Of a DNA stretch of 13,449 bases, positions 1-6,652 are shown in pieces; within the stretch, counting starts at the first letter, position 1; the number at the start of each line of letters is the position of its first letter. The position numbers and the translations under genes were made by a program. This DNA is from an uncultured Bacilli bacterium (GTDB lineage Bacteria; Bacillota_I; Bacilli_A; RF39; UBA660): NCBI GenBank assembly GCA_947598455.1, contig CANQFI010000039.1, forward strand, positions 1-13,449. The letters are read 5' to 3'. The notes below the pieces were generated by a model. The model worked only from the letters and a program-made list of their open reading frames with translations. It was not told the DNA's origin and did no database searches.

Positions 1-681
1 TTCTTTAGGATGCGTAGCTCCTATATTATGTTTTCCTCCCTTTATAATATCGATATTATCCATATAATCTTTTCCTAAATAATCTATTACTTTATGAGGA
101 TTAACTTGTTCATCTTCATCACCATATATAATAACAAAATCATTTTTAGGTATTTCTTTTACTTCTTCTTCTAAATCTTCTCTAACTATTAATTGATAAG
201 ACTTACGTAAAAATTTTGTTCCATAAACCATTTCATTAGTTTTTAAAATATGTATAACATAAAAATCTCTTAAACAATTTCTAAGTCCTTGTAAAACTTG
301 CGGAGTTTTAATAAATTTCCTACTATTATTTGCTGTCCTAATTATAGCTGGTGATACTAAAATTAATTTTTGTTTAGCTTTATATTTTGTCTTATACCTA
401 ATAGCAACACTTCCTCCAAAACTATACCCTAAAATATAATCAATATCCAAATTATGTTCCTTTATATATTTATTAATATAGTCAGCAAAATCACTTAAGT
501 TCCATTCTCTATCTGGTTCTGCTTCACCACAAAATCCTGGTAAATTTAATTTATAAACATCATAATTTTTTTCTAATCTTTTAACTAATTCTTCTCTATT
601 ATGCCAGGCATCTATTTCTTTAGTTTGTGAAGTATAATTACGATAGTTCCACCCATGTATTAACAATATCGCCTTTTTCAC
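1..681 (-). CDS. alpha/beta hydrolase, 3' end cut by window edge
   Basis: Probable serine hydrolase of the alpha/beta-hydrolase fold; substrate unknown. The 227 visible codons are open from a GTG start to the window edge. What is seen: an N-terminal strand ending in the oxyanion-type motif IHGW (residues 8-11), the nucleophile elbow GYSFGG with Ser87, a likely acid at Asp188 in YGDEDEQVNP, and a candidate His218 in GGKHN. The whole triad is therefore present and only the last residues are missing. There is no signal peptide, so it is probably cytoplasmic. The GTG start shares its G with the TAG stop of the upstream Mur-ligase-like gene, and the AGGAGG ribosome site lies inside that gene's last codons, so the two should be translationally coupled. 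A GTG codon is the only start that fits this spacing. It might be an esterase, a peptidase-like enzyme or an acyl hydrolase; the sequence does not decide. Confidence 0.88.
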   Translation of the reverse strand, partial: MKKAILLIHGWNYRNYTSQTKEIDAWHNREELVKRLEKNYDVYKLNLPGFCGEAEPDREWNLSDFADYINKYIKEHNLDIDYILGYSFGGSVAIRYKTKYKAKQKLILVSPAIIRTANNSRKFIKTPQVLQGLRNCLRDFYVIHILKTNEMVYGTKFLRKSYQLIVREDLEEEVKEIPKNDFVIIYGDEDEQVNPHKVIDYLGKDYMDNIDIIKGGKHNIGATHPKE

Positions 682-2099
682 TATTTTTCCTCCTCATAAG
701 GAATAATTTTATAAGTATCTTTTTCTAAACTCAACAAATTATTTTCTAATACTTTTTCATAATCTCTAAAATAACCACTATAATGATAAAAAATTATCCC
801 TTTATAATTTTTCATAAAATCATGATTATTAACTATTTTTACATTTGCATAACCCTTTAATATATTTAAATATTCAATATCATTAAATAAATAAACATTA
901 TCAAATTTAGAAAATAACTCTGGTACTTTATCAAAACGATCTGTATTTTCTGCTGAGCCGAATTTTCTAATAACAAGTATTTTCTTTTTATATTTATTCT
1001 TACTTAATTGTTTTAATCTTTCATAAGTAGTTACATCTCCATCAAAGAATACTTGTTTTCCAAAAATATTTACTTTTCCAACTCTATTTTCAACAGGTAC
1101 ATATTTATTTAAAGCATCAACTATTTCCTTAATAGGTACACCTAAATACTTACCAACTTTATATGCTAATGCATATTGTAACAAAGATAAATACGTTAAT
1201 AAATATGGCTTTACAAAATTATCTTCAATCATAAATCCATCATTTTTATAAGAAATATTACTATTAAATGATATTAACTTTTCTAAACTAGTATTAAATA
1301 ATTTATTATCATCATAATATATATCACCATTTTTTAAATTAATTCTTTTTATATATGAATCACTACTATTATAAAAACCTACTTTAGCATTTCTAAATAT
1401 TTCCGCTTTATTAATTGCTAAATCTTCTATTCTATCCATCCCATCTTTATGTAAATGTGATGAATCTAGTTGTAAAAAACAAGCAATATATGGTTTAAGT
1501 AAAGCACTTAATACTTTAACATGATCTTTAAAATATATAGAGTTTTCTAAAACAACATATTCTATATCATCTTTAAGTAAATTAATAATATGAGCTTTAA
1601 GTAAAATAGGTGTTATTCTTTTATGATAAATACGTTCTACTTTGTATTTTTTAGCTAAAACCTTTTCTATTAAACCAACACTAGTTGTTTTTCCTACACT
1701 ACCTGTAACCGCAACTACTTTCGGTTTTACTTTTTCTAAAACATAATAATATAATTTATCTATTTCTTCTAAGATATTATCAACAACTAAATAGTTATAT
1801 TTATCATTGTCGAATAAAGATAACATATCTTTTTCTACTACATAAGTATACTCTGGATGTTTATCCATAATCTCTTGTATATGAGGTCGATAATCAATAT
1901 AATTAACCATCCATCCATCTTCAATATCATATTTCGTAAAATATATAGGAAAAAATAAAATATTTTTAGAATCTTTTTCATATTTATCTTCTAAATAAAC
2001 TATTCTTAAATAATCAAAGACAATTTCTTTATTATCAACATGTTCATTGATAATTTTACAAATTTTTTTTAAATCATTTAAAGTATACTTATTGGTCAT
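681..2099 (-). CDS. Mur-ligase-family ATP-dependent ligase (MurE/MurF-like)
   Basis: A 472-residue protein with the Mur ligase layout. About 125 N-terminal residues are unlike MurE/MurF. Then come the central ATPase domain with P-loop GSVGKTT (133-139), a Glu at 185 in the strand before the Mg site (VLENS), a segment DSSHLHKDG (212-220) resembling the DHLDxHG motif, and NKAEIF (230-235), whose Lys corresponds to the catalytic/carbamylated Lys region. A C-terminal domain begins near PVENRVGKV (335-343). Such enzymes form an amide bond between an acyl phosphate and an amine. Which substrate is used here is unknown, and the DYAHxP motif of true MurC-F is replaced by DGDVTTYE. The start is ATG at 2099 with GAGGAG upstream; an in-frame GTG at 2117 sits on top of that ribosome site and is unlikely. 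It overlaps the downstream hydrolase by one base, suggesting that ligase and hydrolase act on one pathway. Confidence 0.85.
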   Translation of the reverse strand: MTNKYTLNDLKKICKIINEHVDNKEIVFDYLRIVYLEDKYEKDSKNILFFPIYFTKYDIEDGWMVNYIDYRPHIQEIMDKHPEYTYVVEKDMLSLFDNDKYNYLVVDNILEEIDKLYYYVLEKVKPKVVAVTGSVGKTTSVGLIEKVLAKKYKVERIYHKRITPILLKAHIINLLKDDIEYVVLENSIYFKDHVKVLSALLKPYIACFLQLDSSHLHKDGMDRIEDLAINKAEIFRNAKVGFYNSSDSYIKRINLKNGDIYYDDNKLFNTSLEKLISFNSNISYKNDGFMIEDNFVKPYLLTYLSLLQYALAYKVGKYLGVPIKEIVDALNKYVPVENRVGKVNIFGKQVFFDGDVTTYERLKQLSKNKYKKKILVIRKFGSAENTDRFDKVPELFSKFDNVYLFNDIEYLNILKGYANVKIVNNHDFMKNYKGIIFYHYSGYFRDYEKVLENNLLSLEKDTYKIIPYEEEK

Positions 2100-2122
2100 C
2101 AAACCATCTCTCCTCACTAATT

Positions 2123-2131
2123 ATTATAGCA
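2123..2131 (-). promoter_or_regulatory. extended -10 promoter for the ligase-hydrolase unit
   Basis: On the minus strand the sequence is TGCTATAAT, a perfect extended -10. No good -35 is present at 16-18 bp (AGGAAT at 17 bp). It begins within the T-run of the leuS terminator. Initiation about 7 nt downstream, near 2116, would put the GAGGAG ribosome site almost at the 5' end of the mRNA. Confidence 0.6.
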
Positions 2132-2166
2132 AAAAAGTAGATTTAATTCCTCTAAATCTACTTTTT
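2131..2166 (-). terminator. rho-independent terminator of the leuS operon
   Basis: A perfect 14-bp inverted repeat (2132-2145 with 2153-2166) has a 7-nt loop and reads into TTTTTT on the minus strand. It starts 5 bases past the leuS stop codon. The stem is AT-rich, but its length and T-run support termination. Confidence 0.85.
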
Positions 2167-2171
2167 ATTCC

Positions 2172-4592
2172 CTATTTAACAACAATATTAACTATTTTAC
2201 CTTTAACAACTATTACTTTAACAACTTCTTTACCTTCCATAAACTTAATTACATTAGGTTCAGCCATTGCTTTTGCTTTAACGCTTTCTTCATCTTCGTC
2301 AACCATAATTGTAATAGAAGCTCTTAATTTACCATTTACTTGAACTCCAATTGTTTTTTCATTATCAATTGTCTTAGCTTCATCATAAGTTGGCCACTTA
2401 CTATTACATATTGGTTCATAACCGATTTGTTCATTTAATTCTTCAGTAACATGAGGTGCTAAAGGATTTAATAATGTTAATAATACATGATAATCTTCTT
2501 TTGTAATATTTTCCATATCATCATAAGCATTTGCTAAAATCATTAAAGTAGAAACTACTGTATTATAAGCCATATGTGTTAAATCATATTCAACTTTTTT
2601 AATACTCTTATGAATTAAACTCTCTAAGTCTTTTGAGTATTCTTTACCTTCTACTACTTTATCTTTTAATCTAATTACTTTGTCAATAAAACGTTTACAT
2701 CCTCTTAATGAATCAGTACTCCAAGGAGCATCCTGTTCATAATCACCCATAAACATTTCGTAAACTCTTAAAGTATCAGCTCCATATTCTTTAACAATAT
2801 CATCAGGATTTATTACATTACCTTTTGATTTACTCATTTTTTCATTATTAGAACCTAATACCATACCATGACTAACTCTTGTCCATATCATTTCTTTATT
2901 AGGTACTAAACCAATATTATATAAGAATTGAACCCAGAATCTTGCATATAATAAGTGTCTAGCTGTATGTTCCATTCCCCCATTATACCAATCTACTCTA
3001 TTCCAATACTTCATCGCATCCATTGATGCAAACTCGTGTGTATTATGGGCATCCATAAATCTTAAGAAATACCAACTTGAACCAGCCCAGTTAGGCATTG
3101 TATCCGTTTCTCTTCTAGCTTTACCTCCACAACAAGGACAAGTTGTATTTACCCAATCAGTTATATTAGCTAATGGACTTTCCCCATCTTCTGTTGGTTC
3201 ATATTCCGCTACATCAGGAAGCAATAATGGTAAATCTTTTTCATCCATTGGTTGCCATCCACATTTTTCACAATAAATCATTGGAATTGGTTCACCCCAG
3301 AATCTCTGTCTAGAGAAAATCCAATCACGCATCTTATAATTATTTACAACACGACCAATACCTTTTTCTTCTAACATCTTCGTTAAAGCTTCTTTAGCTT
3401 CTTTAATACTCATTCCACTATATTCTTCAGAATTTATTAATCTAGCTTCTGGATTTTCTAAATAATCATATTTTTCATAAGCTTTTTCTCCTAAATTACC
3501 ACCAGTAATAACTTCAACTATTTCTAAATTATGAACTTTAGCATATTCATAATCTCTTTGATCATGAGCAGGAACTGCCATAACTGCTCCTGTACCATAA
3601 TCACCTAAGACAAAGTCTCCTAAATAAACTGGTACTTCTTTACCATTTACTGGATTAATTGCTTTAATACCTTTAACCTCAACACCAGATTTACCTTTAT
3701 TTAACTCTGTACGGTCCATATTAGATTTCTTACTAGTTTCTTCTATATAAGCTAATACTTCATCTTTATTTTCTACCCTTGGCATTAATTCTTTAATTAA
3801 TTTACCATCAGGTGCTATTACAAAGAAAGTAATACCATAAATTGTTTCTATACAAGTTGTAAATATTGAAAATTTACCACCACCAACGATATCAACATCT
3901 AATTCAACACCAGTTGATTTACCAATCCAATTTATTTGTCCTAATTTAACTTTTTCTGCAAAATTAGTATCATCTAATCCTTTTAATAAATCTTCAGCAT
4001 AGTCGCTCATTCTAAGCATCCATTGCGCTTTTTCTTTTTGAATAACTGGACTACCACAACGTTCACAAACACCGCCAGCTGCATCCTCGTTAGATAAAAC
4101 TGATTTACAAGTTGGACACCAATTTACTGGAATTGTACCTTTATAAGCCATTCCATGCTTATAAAATTGTAAAAATTGCCATTGTGTCCACTTATAATAC
4201 TCTGGATCAGTTGTTGAAAACTCTCTACTCCAATCAAAAGAGAAACCTAAACTCTTCATTTGATTTTTAAAAGTTACAATATTTTCTTTAACTGCTTCTT
4301 TAGGATGAATATGATTTTTTATTGCATATTGTTCAGCAGGTGCTCCAAAAGCATCCCATCCCATTGGATACAATACATTCATTCCTTGCATTCTTTTCAT
4401 TCTCGCAATTGCATCTTGCGCTGTATAACTTCTTACATGTCCAACATGTAAGCCAGATCCACTAGGATATGGAAATTCAACTAAGATATAATATGGTTTT
4501 TTAGTTTTATCACCATTCTTAGCTTCAAAAGTCTTATTATCATCCCAATACTTTTGCCATTTTTTCTCTATTTCATTAAAATTATATTCCAT
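2172..4592 (-). CDS. leuS: leucyl-tRNA synthetase (LeuRS)
   Basis: Class I aminoacyl-tRNA synthetase charging tRNA-Leu; about 806 residues, the usual bacterial length. Numbering here counts from a GTG three codons upstream of the chosen ATG. Seen: the HIGH-type motif HVGH (52-55), zinc-type Cys pairs CPTC and CERC (162-182) and CEKC with CPCC (444-491), an inserted CP1 editing domain (about 228-415) with GTGAVMAVPAHDQRD (336-350), the catalytic motif KMSKS (588-592), and an anticodon-binding C-terminus. The editing-domain threonine motif, TTRPDT in many LeuRSs, reads TTCIET (248-253); the Thr residues and the conserved Asp350 remain. The ATG at 4592 is preferred because the family begins near YNFxEIEKKWQ and AAAGAG lies upstream; GTG at 4601 is the alternative. 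It is the last gene of a T-box-controlled operon, 14 nt after the Nudix gene. Confidence 0.98.
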   Translation of the reverse strand: MEYNFNEIEKKWQKYWDDNKTFEAKNGDKTKKPYYILVEFPYPSGSGLHVGHVRSYTAQDAIARMKRMQGMNVLYPMGWDAFGAPAEQYAIKNHIHPKEAVKENIVTFKNQMKSLGFSFDWSREFSTTDPEYYKWTQWQFLQFYKHGMAYKGTIPVNWCPTCKSVLSNEDAAGGVCERCGSPVIQKEKAQWMLRMSDYAEDLLKGLDDTNFAEKVKLGQINWIGKSTGVELDVDIVGGGKFSIFTTCIETIYGITFFVIAPDGKLIKELMPRVENKDEVLAYIEETSKKSNMDRTELNKGKSGVEVKGIKAINPVNGKEVPVYLGDFVLGDYGTGAVMAVPAHDQRDYEYAKVHNLEIVEVITGGNLGEKAYEKYDYLENPEARLINSEEYSGMSIKEAKEALTKMLEEKGIGRVVNNYKMRDWIFSRQRFWGEPIPMIYCEKCGWQPMDEKDLPLLLPDVAEYEPTEDGESPLANITDWVNTTCPCCGGKARRETDTMPNWAGSSWYFLRFMDAHNTHEFASMDAMKYWNRVDWYNGGMEHTARHLLYARFWVQFLYNIGLVPNKEMIWTRVSHGMVLGSNNEKMSKSKGNVINPDDIVKEYGADTLRVYEMFMGDYEQDAPWSTDSLRGCKRFIDKVIRLKDKVVEGKEYSKDLESLIHKSIKKVEYDLTHMAYNTVVSTLMILANAYDDMENITKEDYHVLLTLLNPLAPHVTEELNEQIGYEPICNSKWPTYDEAKTIDNEKTIGVQVNGKLRASITIMVDEDEESVKAKAMAEPNVIKFMEGKEVVKVIVVKGKIVNIVVK

Positions 4593-4606
4593 TTTTTTCA
4601 CTCTTT

Positions 4607-5461
4607 CTAATTGTTATCTTTTAGCCATTCTACCATTTTTTCAGTAGCTTCTTTTCTATTCATTCCATCTAACATTTCTGAATTAACTAAAAGACCATCT
4701 GTAATTATTACTTTATCTTTCATTGCATATTCATAGGTTTTATGATGCAATCCATCTTTTATTTCTTTTAAAACAGTATCTTTATCTACCCATTCTACAC
4801 TAAATACTTCATCATCATCTAAGTTCTGTTCATTTTTATTTCCATCAAGTAATTTAAATAAAAATCCTGTACATTCTATATTAAAGTATTTATCTTTATT
4901 AAAAGCATAATAATGATGATTAATTTTTGGTAACTCTTTTAGTAGTTTTAACTTATTATAACCTGTTTCTTCTTCTACTTCTCTTAAAGCACAATCTAAA
5001 GGATTCTCATTATCTTTTATAGTTCCCCCTATAAATAATCTACCTCCTTTATCATGCCAATTTATTGTTAAATATTTATCATTATCTTCATCATAAACAA
5101 TTGCTACTATTGAATTCTTTTTATATTCATCTTCATGAGGTTTACCAGTTACTTCTTCTATAACTTGTTTAATTGCTAAATTATATCTCATTGCATAATC
5201 ATAATCTTCTTCATTATGTAAAGGTATCCCAACTCTATCTTCTTTAAGCGAACTATCAATATAAATAGGTAATTTATCATTATTTACTGGATTAATTGCA
5301 TACATATCTGTAAAACCATCTTTAAGATTAATATCTAATACATTACTAGAATTTAATACAATATAAGTAGCTCCAAATAATATATCTACTTCTTTAACTA
5401 ATATTTCTAATACCTTATCACTATTTTCTACTTTAAATTTAACTAATACTTTATTTTTCAT
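4607..5461 (-). CDS. Nudix hydrolase inserted in a LeuRS CP1-like editing domain
   Basis: A 284-residue chimeric protein. Residues 118-250 form a Nudix domain with a complete Nudix box, GX5EX7REUXEEXGU, from Gly146 to Tyr168 (REVEEETGY at 160-168), so pyrophosphohydrolase chemistry on a nucleoside diphosphate-X substrate is plausible. The flanks are not Nudix-like. Residues 18-101 resemble the LeuRS CP1 domain: LFGATYIVL, AINPVN (identical to LeuS), and IPLHNEEDYDYA, which keeps Asp86 at the place of the universal CP1 aspartate. Residues 257-283 (VNSEMLDGM, KEATEKM) match the CP1 segment after the insertion point. By eye, 11 of 23 and 11 of 27 residues equal LeuS. The Thr-rich editing motif is lost (LVKEVDI). 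There is no catalytic synthetase domain. The start codon lies inside the preceding gene (11-nt overlap), with a weak ribosome site, suggesting coupling. Function unknown: perhaps trans-editing, a regulator, or a Nudix enzyme using the CP1 shell for binding. Confidence 0.88.
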   Translation of the reverse strand: MKNKVLVKFKVENSDKVLEILVKEVDILFGATYIVLNSSNVLDINLKDGFTDMYAINPVNNDKLPIYIDSSLKEDRVGIPLHNEEDYDYAMRYNLAIKQVIEEVTGKPHEDEYKKNSIVAIVYDEDNDKYLTINWHDKGGRLFIGGTIKDNENPLDCALREVEEETGYNKLKLLKELPKINHHYYAFNKDKYFNIECTGFLFKLLDGNKNEQNLDDDEVFSVEWVDKDTVLKEIKDGLHHKTYEYAMKDKVIITDGLLVNSEMLDGMNRKEATEKMVEWLKDNN

Positions 5462-5813
5462 TTTCTTTGCCCCATTTTCTCTTTAAATAATGTCCATATC
5501 CATAATACATACTAAATATTAAAACTAATATAATTACAAAAGCTATTAATAATTTTACACCTATAAACCATCCTTTCGGTAATAAATTAATAACTGTTAT
5601 TGTAAAAGCTATAATAAAAGCATTAATAATAGAAATACCATTTAATAACTTACGATAATTCATTTTTTTCTTATTTAAATTAAATTTTTTAGTTAAAATT
5701 ACCAATTCTGATATTTTAGTATACTTTTCTTTTTTGAGCAAATCATCAAATATAAAATAGTATACAAAATACACAATTACAAAAATTATAAAAAAGAATA
5801 CTATATCAAACAT
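5451..5813 (-). CDS. small membrane protein, first gene of the leuS operon
   Basis: A 120-residue protein of unknown function. It has an N-terminal hydrophobic helix (about 4-22), a charged, Lys-rich stretch (26-54) ending in KKMNYRKLLNGI, and two more hydrophobic helices (about 57-78 and 84-103). A basic tail KRKWGKENEK follows, so three membrane segments are likely. The ATG at 5813 is preceded by GGAAGTGAG just after the T-run of the T-box terminator, so its translation depends on antitermination. The last 11 nt overlap the Nudix gene. The arrangement (T-box leader, membrane protein, Nudix/CP1 protein, LeuRS) implies a leucine-linked role, but nothing in the sequence marks it as a transporter. 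I know no named family for it. Confidence 0.8.
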   Translation of the reverse strand: MFDIVFFFIIFVIVYFVYYFIFDDLLKKEKYTKISELVILTKKFNLNKKKMNYRKLLNGISIINAFIIAFTITVINLLPKGWFIGVKLLIAFVIILVLIFSMYYGYGHYLKRKWGKENEK

Positions 5814-5830
5814 TCTAAAATCTCACTTCC

Positions 5831-5868
5831 AAAAATAAAAGACATCTTCGTATAAGGACGAAAATGTC
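5831..5868 (-). terminator. T-box-controlled terminator
   Basis: The minus strand has GACATTTTCG and CGAAGATGTC (5868-5859 with 5850-5841), a 10-bp stem with one G-T pair and an 8-nt loop, followed by TTTTATTTTT. Its 5' arm directly follows the antiterminator core, so antiterminator and terminator should be mutually exclusive, as in known T-box leaders. Confidence 0.9.
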
Positions 5869-6028
5869 GTGGTACCACCTTAATTTCTGATATAAAATCA
5901 GCTTTAAATTGATAAAGGAATTACCCTAAAAGCTCCAAAAGCAAGTTCAAATATTTATCATCCTAATTTTCACCAACCATTAGTTCTCTTTAATGAATCA
6001 ATATTTTACTACTCTTTCTTCATCACTT
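5831..6028 (-). ncRNA. T-box leader, leucine-specific
   Basis: This untranslated leader senses uncharged tRNA-Leu and controls readthrough into the operon. It holds the conserved T-box antiterminator core AAGGTGGTACCACG (minus strand, 5881-5868), whose UGGU bulge complements the ACCA end of a tRNA with discriminator A, as in tRNA-Leu. Stem I can be drawn: AAATATT pairs with AATATTT, CTAAT with ATTAG, and the distal loop has GGTTGGTG. The specifier loop has AGTA on its 5' side and GAA on its 3' side, followed by CTT (5945-5943), a leucine codon; a one-base shift gives TTG, also leucine. This agrees with leuS being in the operon. The 5' end is inferred from the promoter. Confidence 0.93.
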
Positions 6029-6035
6029 AAAATGT

Positions 6036-6064
6036 ATTATAAAATATCTTTTTTTTTAAATCAA
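6036..6064 (-). promoter_or_regulatory. sigma-A promoter of the T-box/leuS operon
   Basis: Minus strand TTGATT (-35, 6064-6059), a 17-bp spacer containing a run of nine A, and a consensus TATAAT (-10, 6041-6036). Initiation is expected near 6028. The -35 lies only 8 bases beyond the stop codon of the upstream gene. Confidence 0.8.
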
Positions 6065-6072
6065 GGAAATAA

Positions 6073-6600
6073 TTAACGAGTTCTACCATTTTCAGGCTCT
6101 TCTGGTTCAATACTATCATCATATTCCACACCAAGTTTATTAGCAAAATAATGCATTTCTGTTGAAACTGAATTTTCATCATAATAGCCAATTTTTTGTA
6201 AATAATTAAAGTAATCAGCTGCAGCACGCATTTTTTTTAATTTACATTGTTCTTCAGTAATTTTTCCGTTTTCAAAATTTTCATCAGCTATGGCAATTTT
6301 TCTATTAAATGATGAAGTAAATAATCCATTAGTCATAATATGGAAAATTCCTATTACTGTTCCTTTTAATCTTCCGTTCCTATTAATTGCAAACCTCATT
6401 TTACTCCCTAAATTTACTGAATATCTTGCATAAGCTTCAATAGGTCCTTGTGTCGGAATATGAACCATTCCACCAGCTGGTGCTCTAAATATACTTGTAA
6501 GTCTTCCATTTCTTACAATTCTCCCAGCTCTACCTAGAGGTTCTCCTGAAGCGCTTACCCCACCACGCCATCGACCTGGCATACCCCTTCTTGGTGGCAT
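6073..6600 (-). CDS. Gly/Arg-rich orphan protein
   Basis: A 175-residue protein that I do not recognise. The first 40 residues are unusually rich in Gly, Arg, Pro and Ala (MPPRRGMPGRWRGG at the start) and strongly basic. A middle part (about 45-100) has alternating hydrophobic residues and could be beta-rich, with FAINRNGRLKGTVIGIF. An apparently helical part (about 100-145) includes ITEEQCKLKKMRAAADYFNYL, and the end is acidic (DDSIEPEEPENG). No membrane segment or signal peptide is seen. The Gly/Arg/Pro codons make its 5' part distinctly GC-richer than its neighbours. The start is ATG with AAGGGG eight bases upstream. It lies 38 nt after the GH31 stop and has its own putative promoter. Nucleic-acid binding is possible from the basic N-terminus, but that is only inference. 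Confidence 0.75.
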   Translation of the reverse strand: MPPRRGMPGRWRGGVSASGEPLGRAGRIVRNGRLTSIFRAPAGGMVHIPTQGPIEAYARYSVNLGSKMRFAINRNGRLKGTVIGIFHIMTNGLFTSSFNRKIAIADENFENGKITEEQCKLKKMRAAADYFNYLQKIGYYDENSVSTEMHYFANKLGVEYDDSIEPEEPENGRTR

Positions 6601-6623
6601 AACATCATCCCCTTACTACCGCT

Positions 6624-6652
6624 ATTATAAGCACAAAACTAAATTTGTGCAA
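6624..6652 (-). promoter_or_regulatory. promoter with a palindrome in its spacer
   Basis: Minus strand TTGCAC (-35-like, 6652-6647) and TATAAT (6629-6624) are 17 bp apart. A perfect inverted repeat GCACAAA/TTTGTGC (6631-6637 and 6644-6650, 6-base gap) fills the spacer and overlaps the -35. This is a plausible operator. The GH31 stop codon lies inside the palindrome. Confidence 0.5.

Noticed and set aside
2100..2117. GTG at 2117 as start of the Mur-ligase-like gene
   Set aside because: It sits inside the GAGGAG ribosome site that serves the ATG at 2099.
2047..2343. Plus-strand open frame of about 98 codons across the leuS/ligase junction
   Set aside because: It lies antisense to two well-supported genes and a terminator, its low-complexity Leu/Ile/Thr composition is what the reverse of AT-rich coding gives, and it has no good ribosome site.
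4260..4451. Plus-strand open frame of about 63 codons inside leuS
   Set aside because: Antisense to the strongly conserved HIGH-region of LeuRS, with no family resemblance.
4607..5461. The Nudix protein as a frameshifted remnant of a second leuS
   Set aside because: It has an intact frame, a perfect Nudix box, start and stop signals fitting the operon, and no trace of HIGH or KMSKS regions around it; an independent gene is more likely.
6047..6058. T-run as a terminator of the orphan gene
   Set aside because: On the minus strand it reads as a run of A, with no hairpin before it; it is the spacer of the T-box promoter.
6027..6227. Minus-strand frame of about 66 codons over the T-box promoter
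   Set aside because: It runs out of frame through the orphan gene and the promoter region; composition is random-like and the T-box explains the region.
6631..6650. Hairpin as a terminator for the GH31 gene
   Set aside because: The 7-bp stem is followed on the minus strand by TTATAATAG, not a T-run; an operator in a promoter spacer fits better.
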